Below, in pieces: positions 42,699 to 50,212 of a stretch of DNA of 64,000 nt. Both the position numbers and the translations under genes were made by a program. The notes under the pieces are model-generated. The model was not told the DNA's origin. It searched no databases and was given only the letters and a program-made list of their open reading frames with translations. The stretch comes from Lentzea cavernae (GTDB lineage Bacteria > Actinomycetota > Actinomycetes > Mycobacteriales > Pseudonocardiaceae). Within the stretch, counting starts at the first letter, position 1. Each line of letters begins with the position of its first letter. The stretch spans positions 1 to 64,000 of the forward strand of contig NZ_BNAR01000019.1 in assembly GCF_014653695.1 (NCBI RefSeq), read 5' to 3'.

Positions 42699-43664
42699 TC
42701 ACAACCAATCGCGGCGCTTGAACATCACGTACAGGAAGTAGGAGAGGCCGAAGATACCCAGCGTGGAGACCCAGAAGCCCCATTTCTGCTCGAAGCCGGG
42801 GTAGGGGACGTTCATGCCGTAGTACCCCGAGATGGCTGTCGGCACCGCGATGATGGCGGCCCAGCTGGTGACCTTCTTCATGATCGAGTTGAGGCGGTTG
42901 CCCTGGACGGCGACCTCGGCCTCGCGCAGGTTCGTGACCAGTTCGCGCATCGACTCGGTCAGTTCGGCGATGAAGAGCGTGTGGTCCTTCACGTCCAGGT
43001 AGTACGGCATCATCGCGTCGTCGACGAGTTCGTGTTCGCGGTGCAGGAGCGAGCCGAGCACCTCGCGCATCGGGAGTGCGACACGCCGCAGTTGCACCAG
43101 GGCGCGGCGCAGCTGCAGCGCCTTGCGGCCCACGTGCGGCTTCTCGTCGTAGATGCGGTCCTCGAGGGTCTCGATGTCGTCGTCGAGCTGCTGGGCCGCG
43201 GCGTAGTGGCCGTCCACGACGTCGTCGAGGAGGCCGTGCAGGAGGAAGCCGATGCCTGATGACGCCAGCGTGGGCGCGCTGTCCCACCGGCGCTGCACGC
43301 CCGCGAGGTCGTATTCCTCGCTCTCGCGGACCGTCACGAGCGCATTGCGCGCCACGAAGACGTCGATCTCGCACGTCTTGATTTCGTGATCGGCGTATTG
43401 GACCGCGTAGACGGAAAGGAACAGGTGGGTGGGGTAGCGGTCGACCTTCGGGCGCTGGCGTTCGGAGAACGCGTCCTCGATCGCGAGTTCGTGCAGGCCC
43501 AGTTCGTCGCGGAGCAGGGCTGTCTCTTCCTCCGACGGCGCGCACAGGTCGAACCACACGATCGCGGACTCGTCCTGGAGGTGTTGTGCGACGTCGGCGA
43601 CCGGGAAGTCCGAGTCGACGAGTTCGCCGTTGCGGTACAAGCGCGTCCGACCCATGGGTGACAA
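42699..43664 (-). CDS. corA: CorA family Mg2+/Co2+ transporter
   Basis: 321 residues; Met4 (43655) is an alternative start. The N-terminal two-thirds is the cytosolic alpha/beta and long-helix funnel domain (VWFDLCAPSEEETALLRDEL). Two C-terminal transmembrane helices follow, the first ending in the diagnostic YGMNVPYPG loop, and the protein ends FKRRDWL, typical of CorA. It forms a pentameric magnesium channel in the cell membrane. It is divergent from the kinase gene across 60 bases containing a perfect palindrome. Confidence 0.92.
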   Translation of the reverse strand: MSPMGRTRLYRNGELVDSDFPVADVAQHLQDESAIVWFDLCAPSEEETALLRDELGLHELAIEDAFSERQRPKVDRYPTHLFLSVYAVQYADHEIKTCEIDVFVARNALVTVRESEEYDLAGVQRRWDSAPTLASSGIGFLLHGLLDDVVDGHYAAAQQLDDDIETLEDRIYDEKPHVGRKALQLRRALVQLRRVALPMREVLGSLLHREHELVDDAMMPYYLDVKDHTLFIAELTESMRELVTNLREAEVAVQGNRLNSIMKKVTSWAAIIAVPTAISGYYGMNVPYPGFEQKWGFWVSTLGIFGLSYFLYVMFKRRDWL

Positions 43665-43670
43665 CGATAC

Positions 43671-43680
43671 GTAGATCTAC
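43671..43680. promoter_or_regulatory. Small palindrome between corA and the kinase gene
   Basis: GTAGATCTAC is a perfect 10-base palindrome in the 60-base divergent region. It could be an operator or just the core of overlapping promoters. Confidence 0.3.
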
Positions 43681-43724
43681 TCAGATGTGAGGTTTCGGCC
43701 CGAGTTCCCGCTACCCTCGATCCG

Positions 43725-45050
43725 GTGAAGGTGGACCAACCACAACGCATTGGGGACTACCTGCTCTTGGGCAGGCTTGGTCGTGGTGCCATGGGAACGG
43801 TCTACCTGGGACAAGGCAGCGACGGACGCCAGGTGGCGGTCAAGGTCGCGCGCGCCGAGCTCGCCGACGACCCGCGCTTCCGCGAGCGGTTCCGCCGCGA
43901 GGTGCAGATGGCCCGTGCGGTCGGCAGCGCCGGCACGGCGGCGGTCGTGGACGCCGACACGCGCGCGCCGCGGCCGTGGATGGCCACGGAGTACGTGCCC
44001 GGCCCGACGCTCCAGGAGGCCATCGAACGGCACGGGCCGTTGCCGGAGCACCATTTGAGACGCCTCGCCGAAGGTCTGGCCGAGGCGCTCACCGCGATCC
44101 ACCGCGCGGGTCTCGTCCACCGCGACCTCAAGCCGTCGAACGTGCTGCTGGGCGCCGACGGGCCGCGCGTCATCGACTTCGGCATCTCCCGCGCGATGGA
44201 GCACACCGCGCTGACGGAGACCGGCATGGTCTTCGGCACGCCCGGCTTCCTGTCGCCCGAGCAGATCACCGGCCAGGAGGTCGCCTCGCCGAGCGACGTG
44301 TTCGCCCTGGGCGCCGTGCTGGTCTACGCGGCGACGGGCAAGGGCCCGTTCGGCGAGGGCCCCACGGCCACGCTGCTCTACAAGGCCGCCCACGGCGAGC
44401 CGGACATCGACGGCGTGCCCAAGCCGCTGCGGCCGCTGGTGCAGAGGTGCATGCACCGCGACCCGGCCAAGCGCCCGGAACCGGCCGAGGTGACGCGCAT
44501 GCTCGCGCAGGTCGTCACGCCGAAGCCGTCGACCACCAAACTGCCCGCGCCCATGACGCCCGCCGCCGCGACGTTCTCGACGTCGCGGTTCGTGCCGGTG
44601 GCGTGGGGCGTGCTCAACCTCGCCGTGGCCCTGCTCGCCGCCGCGATCGCCGACCCGGCCGCGCAGGCCAACGGCGCCACGCAGCTGCTGGCCCTGGCCG
44701 CGTTCTGCGTGCTGCTCGTGCGCGCGGTGCGGTACTTCAGCGCCGCCGCGCGCCGCAAGGTCGTCATCGAGATCAGCCGCGAGGGCATCGCCACCACGCG
44801 CAACGGCAAGTTCCACCAGTACTGGTGGTACGAGCTCGCACGGGTGCGCGTGGTGCCGCACAAGAAACGGCCGTGGGTCGTCGTCTGGCTGAAGGACCCG
44901 GCGCCGCGCCGCTTCTTCGGCGCGCACCACGGCGGTGTGCGGGTGTTCCCGGTCGCCCACGAACGCACCAGGAGGCGGCGCGAGCGCGACGTCGCCGAGC
45001 TGCGCGCCGCCCTGGCCTGGTACCTGCCGAGGTCCTACGACGGCCGCTGA
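43725..45050 (+). CDS. Membrane Ser/Thr protein kinase
   Basis: 441 residues from GTG at 43725. The Hanks-type kinase domain (9-265) is intact: GRLGRGAMGTVYLG loop, VAVKVA lysine, HRDLKPSNVLL catalytic loop, DFGISRAM and GTPGFLSPEQ. A linker and two hydrophobic segments (about 285-335) follow. The C-terminus (about 340-441) is a soluble beta-rich, PH-like domain (VVIEISREGIATTRNGKF). It has no PASTA repeats, so it is not a PknB-type peptidoglycan sensor. It overlaps the CU044_5270 gene at the 3' end by 16 bases on the other strand. Confidence 0.9.
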   Translation: MKVDQPQRIGDYLLLGRLGRGAMGTVYLGQGSDGRQVAVKVARAELADDPRFRERFRREVQMARAVGSAGTAAVVDADTRAPRPWMATEYVPGPTLQEAIERHGPLPEHHLRRLAEGLAEALTAIHRAGLVHRDLKPSNVLLGADGPRVIDFGISRAMEHTALTETGMVFGTPGFLSPEQITGQEVASPSDVFALGAVLVYAATGKGPFGEGPTATLLYKAAHGEPDIDGVPKPLRPLVQRCMHRDPAKRPEPAEVTRMLAQVVTPKPSTTKLPAPMTPAAATFSTSRFVPVAWGVLNLAVALLAAAIADPAAQANGATQLLALAAFCVLLVRAVRYFSAAARRKVVIEISREGIATTRNGKFHQYWWYELARVRVVPHKKRPWVVVWLKDPAPRRFFGAHHGGVRVFPVAHERTRRRRERDVAELRAALAWYLPRSYDGR

Positions 45051-45898
45051 TCGGTCCACTCGTAGGTGATCGAGGTCGACAGCAGCACGGTGCCCGCCGG
45101 CAGCGCGCCGGGTGTGACCTGCCGTTCCTCGTACCCGGTGACCAGGCCCGTCGACGGGTCGAGGGTGAACGACGCCTTGCTGCCGTCGGCGGACACCTTG
45201 CCGTTGTCGTAGCGCACTCCGGCGACGGCGGAGAGCTGGCGGTAGAGCGCCGCCTTCTTGTCGTTGGTGGTGAACGGCGAGAGCAACGCCGCCGACGCGC
45301 TGCTCAGCGGGCCACCCGGATCCAGGCTCAGCGGGTTGAGCAGGCTCGTCTCGAAGCACGGGGTGGTCGGGCAGACCGTGCGCCAGATCAGCGGGCCCGT
45401 GTACACGCTGCTGACGCTGAACTCGGGGGTCGGCTCGACACCGGGGACCACCCGCGTGCGGCCGGTGGGCTTGCGGTCGGTCCTCACCGGCTGCCCGTCG
45501 GCGACCGGCAGCCAGACCTCGACGAGGAACTCCGACTGCATGGCGGTGCTGACGTCGTCGACGACGGCGGAGTACGTCTCCCACGTCTCGTACCTGATGT
45601 GCCGGTACTTGCCCCGCGGCTGCGAGCGCTCCAGCAACGTCGCCGCCTCGGAGAGGGAGGTGGCCGGCGCGGTCGGCATCTCGGCGACGTCGGGGGTGAA
45701 CCGCTCAGGGCGCACGAACACCACGAGGCCGGTGATCATCACCACTCCCGCGACCGCGGCCGCGATGCCGGCCCAGCGCCGCGAGGGTGCCGGGGGCTTC
45801 TCGGCGAACAGCTGCTCGCGCAACCGGGCGAGGCGCACGTCGTCGCTGTCCGGCACCGGGTACAGCTCGGCGAGGTCGTCGTCCAGCACGTCACGCAT
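45035..45898 (-). CDS. CU044_5270-like membrane protein (partner of the sigma factor)
   Basis: 287 residues. The cytosolic N-terminus (DVLDDDLAELYPVPDSDDVR) is followed by one transmembrane helix (about 42-62) and a large extracytoplasmic domain with a C-x4-C pair (TVCPTTPCF). This arrangement, directly downstream of an ECF sigma factor, is typical of CU044_5270 family proteins. Their role is presumed to be sensing or restraining the sigma factor. The start overlaps the sigma factor stop by 8 bases, consistent with coupled expression. Confidence 0.75.
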   Translation of the reverse strand: MRDVLDDDLAELYPVPDSDDVRLARLREQLFAEKPPAPSRRWAGIAAAVAGVVMITGLVVFVRPERFTPDVAEMPTAPATSLSEAATLLERSQPRGKYRHIRYETWETYSAVVDDVSTAMQSEFLVEVWLPVADGQPVRTDRKPTGRTRVVPGVEPTPEFSVSSVYTGPLIWRTVCPTTPCFETSLLNPLSLDPGGPLSSASAALLSPFTTNDKKAALYRQLSAVAGVRYDNGKVSADGSKASFTLDPSTGLVTGYEERQVTPGALPAGTVLLSTSITYEWTDQRPS

Positions 45899-46385
45899 GT
45901 TCCACTTCCTTCAGCTTCGCGCGCAGGCGGTGCAGACGGGACCGGGCGGTTCCGGGGTTGAGGTCGAGGGCTTCCGCCGCCTGCTGCACGGTCAGTCCGG
46001 CCAGCGACACCAGCAGCACCAGGTCGCGGTCGATCTCGGGCATCCTGGCCAGCTCGCGCGCGATCCGGCGCAGGTGCGACCGGGAGTCGACGCGGGTGAT
46101 CACCGTGTGCTCCAGCGACTCGGCGACACCGAGGTCGACGCCGTACCGCTCGGCGGTGCGCAGCAGGCGCGTCTCGCGTTTGGCGTGGCCCCGCAACAGG
46201 TTCGTCGCGATGCCGTAGAGCCAGCCGACGACACTGCCCTTCTCCGGGTCGTAGCCCTCCTTCCCGCGCATGGCGGCCAGGAAGGTCTCGCTGACGAGGT
46301 CGTCAGCCACGTCGAGGCCGACCCGCCGCGCCAGGTATCTGTGCAACGGGTGGGCGTGCTCGTCGAACAGCTCCGCGAACATCAC
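45891..46385 (-). CDS. ECF (sigma-70 family) RNA polymerase sigma factor
   Basis: 164 residues. Region 2 (HPLHRYLARRVGLDVADDL and SETFLAAMRG) binds core polymerase and the -10 element. Region 4 (ARMPEIDRDLVLLVSLAGLT then QQAAEALDLNPGTARSRLHR) is the helix-turn-helix for the -35 element. The SLAGLTVQQAAEALDLNPGT form belongs to extracytoplasmic function factors. It would drive a small regulon, usually including itself. The neighbour downstream is its likely regulator. A CRP-like palindrome lies in the 76-base gap to the divergent GNAT gene. Confidence 0.9.
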   Translation of the reverse strand: MMFAELFDEHAHPLHRYLARRVGLDVADDLVSETFLAAMRGKEGYDPEKGSVVGWLYGIATNLLRGHAKRETRLLRTAERYGVDLGVAESLEHTVITRVDSRSHLRRIARELARMPEIDRDLVLLVSLAGLTVQQAAEALDLNPGTARSRLHRLRAKLKEVEHA

Positions 46386-46419
46386 GACCCCAGTTGGCTC
46401 CCCGCGGCACCGGTGTTGC

Positions 46420-46435
46420 AGTGATCTGAATCACA
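46420..46435. promoter_or_regulatory. Candidate CRP/GlxR-type site
   Basis: AGTGATCTGAATCACA matches 9 of 10 defined positions of TGTGA-N6-TCACA. It sits in the divergent region between the ECF sigma gene and the GNAT gene. It could regulate either. Confidence 0.45.
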
Positions 46436-46461
46436 GTGGACGGCCTTTTGATGATGGTCTC

Positions 46462-46956
46462 ATGACCACCTGGACCGTGAGGGCCGCCGACGCCGCGCGC
46501 TCGCCGCTCAACCGCGAGTACAACGCCGAGATGATCAGCCGCTACTGGGGGCGGCCCGCCGGCGACGCGGAGATCGACGCGTACGAACGTGACGAGCAGG
46601 ACCACGACGTGCCGGTGTTCCTCGTCGTCTCCCGCGATGGCGACGATGTCGGCTGCCTGGGCATGCGGTTCCTGTCCGGCGATGTCGGTGAGCTGACGCG
46701 GATGTTCGTGCGCGAGCCGTTCCGCGGGCAGGGCGCCGCGTCCGCGTTGCTCACCGCGATGGAGGCGCAAGCTCTCGAGCGCGGCGTCACGGTGCTGAGG
46801 CTCGACACGCGCGAAGACCTGGTGGAGGCAAGGGGTTTGTACGCCAAGCACGGCTTCGCCGAGATCGAGCCGTACAACGACGCCGAGTACGCCGACCACT
46901 GGTTCGAGAAGCGGCTGAAGAGGCTAACGCCCGCTCGTCCTTCCGCGATGTCCTGA
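46462..46956 (+). CDS. GNAT family N-acetyltransferase
   Basis: 164 residues from ATG at 46462. It has the acetyl-CoA binding signature MFVREPFRGQGAASALLTAM (motif A) and the later RLDTREDLVEARGLYAKHGF typical of GNAT proteins. Substrate unknown; this general type acetylates small amines, drugs or protein N-termini. It is divergent from the sigma factor gene and stands alone. Confidence 0.85.
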   Translation: MTTWTVRAADAARSPLNREYNAEMISRYWGRPAGDAEIDAYERDEQDHDVPVFLVVSRDGDDVGCLGMRFLSGDVGELTRMFVREPFRGQGAASALLTAMEAQALERGVTVLRLDTREDLVEARGLYAKHGFAEIEPYNDAEYADHWFEKRLKRLTPARPSAMS

Positions 46957-46991
46957 GCAGGTCGGGATGAATCGCGCAGGAGGCACTGAAC

Positions 46992-48284
46992 ATGCGGTTG
47001 CGTCCACTGGTGGCGGCTGTCGCCGTCACCGCGGCACTGGTGGTGACCCCGGCCCAGGCAGCACCCGCCGGCCGGGTCCTCGGTTATGTCGCCAACAACG
47101 GCGGCGGCGTGTCGGTGATCGACACGGCCACGAACGCGGTGTCCGAGACGATCGCTGACAGCGGCGGCAACTCGCCGTACATGGCAGCGGTCGCGTTCGA
47201 CGGGACCCGCGGCTACGTGACGAACTCCCAGCACAACACGCTGACGGTCATCGACACGCCGACCAACACGGTCGACAAGGCGATCCCCGTCGGAACCCTC
47301 CCGGCCGGCGTCGCGGTCGCCCCCGGTGGCGGCTTCGTCTACGTCACCAACTACCTGGGCGGCACGGTGTCCGTGGTCGACACGGCCACGCTGACGGTCA
47401 CCGCGACCGTCGCCGTCGGCACGAACCCCGACGGCGTCGTCGTCACCAAGGACGGCTCGGCCGTCTACGTCACGCACGACGTCACCGGAGCGGGCAAGGT
47501 CTCGGTCATCGACACGACGTCCAACACCGTCGCCGCCTCGATCGACGTCGGCAGCGCGGCGACCGCCATCGCGGGGTCGGCGGACGGCACGCGGATGTAC
47601 GTGGTCAACAAGCTCTCGAACAGCGTCTCCGCCATCGACGTCGCCTCGCGCGCCGTCGTCGGCACCGCGGCCGTCGGCATCACGCCGCACGGCATCGCGC
47701 TGGCGCCGAACGGGACCCGCGGCTACGTGACGAACAGCCAGTCCGACTCGGTGTCCGTCGTGGACCTCGCGACGATGACCGAAACGCAGACGATCGCCGT
47801 CGGCGACCGCCCGATCAGCGTGGCCCTCACGCCGGACGGTGCGAGCGCCTACGTCACGAACTTCGACGGCAACTCCGTGTCGGTCATCGACACGGCGTCC
47901 GGCACGGTCACCGGCGCCATCGCCGTCGGCCAGCGCCCGGTGGGCATCGCGATCAACTTCGTGCCGCCCGCCGCGTCGAAGCTCGCGTCCGGCACCGCCC
48001 AGCTGCAGTTGCGGCTCCTCGGTTTCACGGTCCGCGGCATCAACGCCACGCTCACCGAGAAGCACACCGGGGCACCGGTCGCCGGTCAGCAGGTCGTCTT
48101 CCGCACGGTGAAGGGCAACCCGCTCTGCACCGCGACGACGAACGCGTCCGGCAAGGCCACCTGCGACGCCCAGGTGCCGCTGCTGGTCGGTCTGGCAACC
48201 CTGCTGCAGGGTTTCACGGCCTCGTACGCGGGCAACAACGAGCACGGCGGCGCCTCGTCGCACGGGTACATCCGCCTGCTCTGA
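46992..48284 (+). CDS. Secreted YVTN-type beta-propeller with C-terminal Ig-like tail
   Basis: 430 residues. A Sec signal peptide (1-25) ends PAQA. Six to seven YVTN-like repeats follow, each about 42 residues: GYVANNGGGVSVIDTATN, GYVTNSQHNTLTVIDTPTN, VYVTNYLGGTVSVVDTATL, VYVTHDV, YVVNKLSNSVSAI and AYVTNFDGNSVSVIDTAS. The C-terminal 100 residues have a C-x6-C pair and resemble an Ig-like/filamin-type domain (VVFRTVKGNPLCTATT). Related proteins are S-layer or substrate-binding proteins with poorly known function. It is exported and stands alone. Confidence 0.82.
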   Translation: MRLRPLVAAVAVTAALVVTPAQAAPAGRVLGYVANNGGGVSVIDTATNAVSETIADSGGNSPYMAAVAFDGTRGYVTNSQHNTLTVIDTPTNTVDKAIPVGTLPAGVAVAPGGGFVYVTNYLGGTVSVVDTATLTVTATVAVGTNPDGVVVTKDGSAVYVTHDVTGAGKVSVIDTTSNTVAASIDVGSAATAIAGSADGTRMYVVNKLSNSVSAIDVASRAVVGTAAVGITPHGIALAPNGTRGYVTNSQSDSVSVVDLATMTETQTIAVGDRPISVALTPDGASAYVTNFDGNSVSVIDTASGTVTGAIAVGQRPVGIAINFVPPAASKLASGTAQLQLRLLGFTVRGINATLTEKHTGAPVAGQQVVFRTVKGNPLCTATTNASGKATCDAQVPLLVGLATLLQGFTASYAGNNEHGGASSHGYIRLL

Positions 48285-48297
48285 TCGGAAGCCGCCG

Positions 48298-48486
48298 CTA
48301 GGCGGCCAGCAGCACGCCTGCCCGGAGCGCGTCCACGTAGTCCGCACAGGACTGCCTGGACGCGACTCCGTGCACGACGCGCCAGCCGGCGGGCACCTGC
48401 AGCACCGCGGGCCAGATCGAGTACCGGCCCGACGGGCTGACCAGCACCAGGAACATGGTGTGAGCCTGAGCGATCGGGGAAGTCAT
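48298..48486 (-). CDS. Orphan MbtH-like protein
   Basis: 62 residues from ATG at 48486; an in-frame start at 48525 gives 75. MFLVLVSPSGRYSIWPAVLQ and VPAGWRVVHG follow the MbtH signature NxExQxSxWP(x5)PxGW, keeping two of the three conserved Trp. The conserved C-terminal WTDxRP is missing, replaced by DALRAGVLLAA. MbtH proteins bind and activate NRPS adenylation domains; no NRPS gene is in the window. It may serve one elsewhere or be decaying. Confidence 0.65.
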   Translation of the reverse strand: MTSPIAQAHTMFLVLVSPSGRYSIWPAVLQVPAGWRVVHGVASRQSCADYVDALRAGVLLAA

Positions 48487-48592
48487 GCCCCCAGGGTGAC
48501 CCGCGCCACCTCGGGCCCGGCTCACTCCGCGCTCGAGCTCTCACCCGGACGCCCGGTTCCCGATCTTGGACCGCGTGTGATTACGTGGTGGT

Positions 48593-49183
48593 GTGACTGT
48601 GGAACAGGTGGTCCTCCTGGCCGAGGACGGTTCGGCCATCGGCGTCGAGGACAAGGCCGTGGTGCACCACGCGGACACCCCGCTGCACCTGGCGTTTTCC
48701 AGCTACGTCTTCGACTCGGCCGGCAACACGGTGCTCACCCGCCGCGCGTTGCACAAGAAGACGTTCCCCGGTCTGTGGACCAACACCTGCTGCGGCCACC
48801 CGTTGCCGGAGGAGGACATGGCGCAGGCCGTGCTGCGGCGCCTGCGCGACGAGCTCGGCATGCAGTGCTCCGCCCCCGAACTGCTGCTGCCCGCCTTCCG
48901 CTACCGCGCGGTCCAGGACGGGATCGTCGAGAACGAGATGTGCCCGGTGTTCCGGGTGCTCTGCGACGACGACCCCTCGCCGAACCCCGACGAGGTCGAC
49001 TCGACCGAACGCGTGCCGTGGGCCGAGTTCGCCGCATCCGTGCTCGACGGCACTCGGGAGATCTCGCCGTGGTCCCGCCTGCAGGTCGCCGAGCTCGTGG
49101 AGCTCGGGCCCGATCCGCTGGCGTGGCCTGTCGCGGACCGGGCCGGGCTGCCTAAGGCAGTGGTGCTCTCACCACTCCAGTGA
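48593..49183 (+). CDS. idi: Isopentenyl-diphosphate delta-isomerase, type I
   Basis: 196 residues from GTG at 48593. It is a Nudix-fold enzyme that interconverts IPP and DMAPP using Mg and Zn/Mn. Visible residues are WTNTCCGHP with the catalytic Cys, HHADTPLHLAFSSYVF, TFPGLW and RLRDELGM with EL in the Nudix helix. ENEMCPVF carries the active-site Glu. The length is typical. It is convergent with nrdB, overlapping by 15 bases at the 3' end. Confidence 0.93.
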   Translation: MTVEQVVLLAEDGSAIGVEDKAVVHHADTPLHLAFSSYVFDSAGNTVLTRRALHKKTFPGLWTNTCCGHPLPEEDMAQAVLRRLRDELGMQCSAPELLLPAFRYRAVQDGIVENEMCPVFRVLCDDDPSPNPDEVDSTERVPWAEFAASVLDGTREISPWSRLQVAELVELGPDPLAWPVADRAGLPKAVVLSPLQ

Positions 49184-50212
49184 GCCACCGTTCTGGTACT
49201 CGATGACGCGGGTCTCGAAGAAGTTCTTCTCCTTCTTCAGGTCCATCATCTCCGACATCCACGGGAACGGGTTCTCCGTCTGCTCCCACACCGGCTCCAG
49301 GCCGAGCTGTGCGCAGCGGCGGTTCGTGATGAACCGCATGTACTGCTCGCACAGCTCGGAGTTGAGGCCCAGGATGCCGTTCGGCATGGTGTCGCGGCCG
49401 TAGGCGATCTCCAGCTCACAGCCCTCCGCGAGCATGGTCCGCACCTCCTTCTGGAACACGTCGTTCCACAGGTGCGGGTTCTCGATCTTGATCTGGTTGA
49501 TCGCGTCGATGCCGAAGTTCAGGTGGATCGACTCGTCGCGCAGGATGTACTGGTACTGCTCGGCGACGCCGACCATCTTGTTGCGCCGGCCCAGCGACAG
49601 GATCTGCGCGAACCCCGTGTAGAACCACATTCCCTCGAACACCACGTAGAACGCCACGAGGTCCTTGAGGAACGCCTGGTCCATCTCCGGCGTACCGGTC
49701 CTGAACTCCGGGTCCTCCAGGTGCTGCGTGAACTGCAGCGCCCATGCCGCCTTGTCCGTGATGGACGGGATCTCCCGGTACATGTTGAACAGCTCGCCGT
49801 CGTCGAGGCCGAGCGACTCGCAGATGTACTGGAACGTGTGCGTGTGCACGGCCTCCTCGAAGGCCTGGCGCAGCAGGTACTGGCGGCACTCGGGGTTCGT
49901 CAGGTGCCGGTACACCGCGAGCACGATGTTGTTCGCCACCAACGACTCGCTCGTCGCGAAGAAGCCGAGGTTGCGCTTGATCATCAGGCGCTCGTCGTCG
50001 GTGAGGCCGTCCTTCGACTTCCACAGGCTGATGTCGGCCTGCATGGACACCTCGGTCGGCATCCACGCGTTGTTGCAGCCCGCCAGGTACTTCTCCCACG
50101 CCCAGTGGTACTTGAGCGGCAGCAGCTGGTTGACGTCCGCGCGACAGTTGATCATCGCCTTGTCGTCGACGGAGACACGCGCGGCGCCCGCCTCGATGAG
50201 GTTCTCGGTCAC
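49169..50212 (-). CDS. nrdB: Ribonucleotide reductase beta subunit, class Ic-like
   Basis: 347 residues from GTG at 50212, overlapping the nrdA stop (GTGA). The diiron-type ligands are E89, E120, H123, E193, E227 and H230, seen in SESLVANN, FEEAVHTHT, VFEGM and RDESIH. The residue that carries the radical Tyr in class Ia (E. coli Y122) is Phe127 in HTHTFQYICE. From memory, Chlamydia R2c has exactly this Phe127 and the same six ligand numbers. This predicts a Mn(IV)/Fe(III) cofactor instead of a tyrosyl radical. With NrdA it makes deoxynucleotides. Confidence 0.92.
   Translation of the reverse strand: MTENLIEAGAARVSVDDKAMINCRADVNQLLPLKYHWAWEKYLAGCNNAWMPTEVSMQADISLWKSKDGLTDDERLMIKRNLGFFATSESLVANNIVLAVYRHLTNPECRQYLLRQAFEEAVHTHTFQYICESLGLDDGELFNMYREIPSITDKAAWALQFTQHLEDPEFRTGTPEMDQAFLKDLVAFYVVFEGMWFYTGFAQILSLGRRNKMVGVAEQYQYILRDESIHLNFGIDAINQIKIENPHLWNDVFQKEVRTMLAEGCELEIAYGRDTMPNGILGLNSELCEQYMRFITNRRCAQLGLEPVWEQTENPFPWMSEMMDLKKEKNFFETRVIEYQNGGSLEW

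Noticed and set aside
48298..48486. Siderophore NRPS cluster
   Set aside because: No adenylation, condensation or export genes nearby; the condensation-like piece at 57 kb is 8.5 kb away and tiny.
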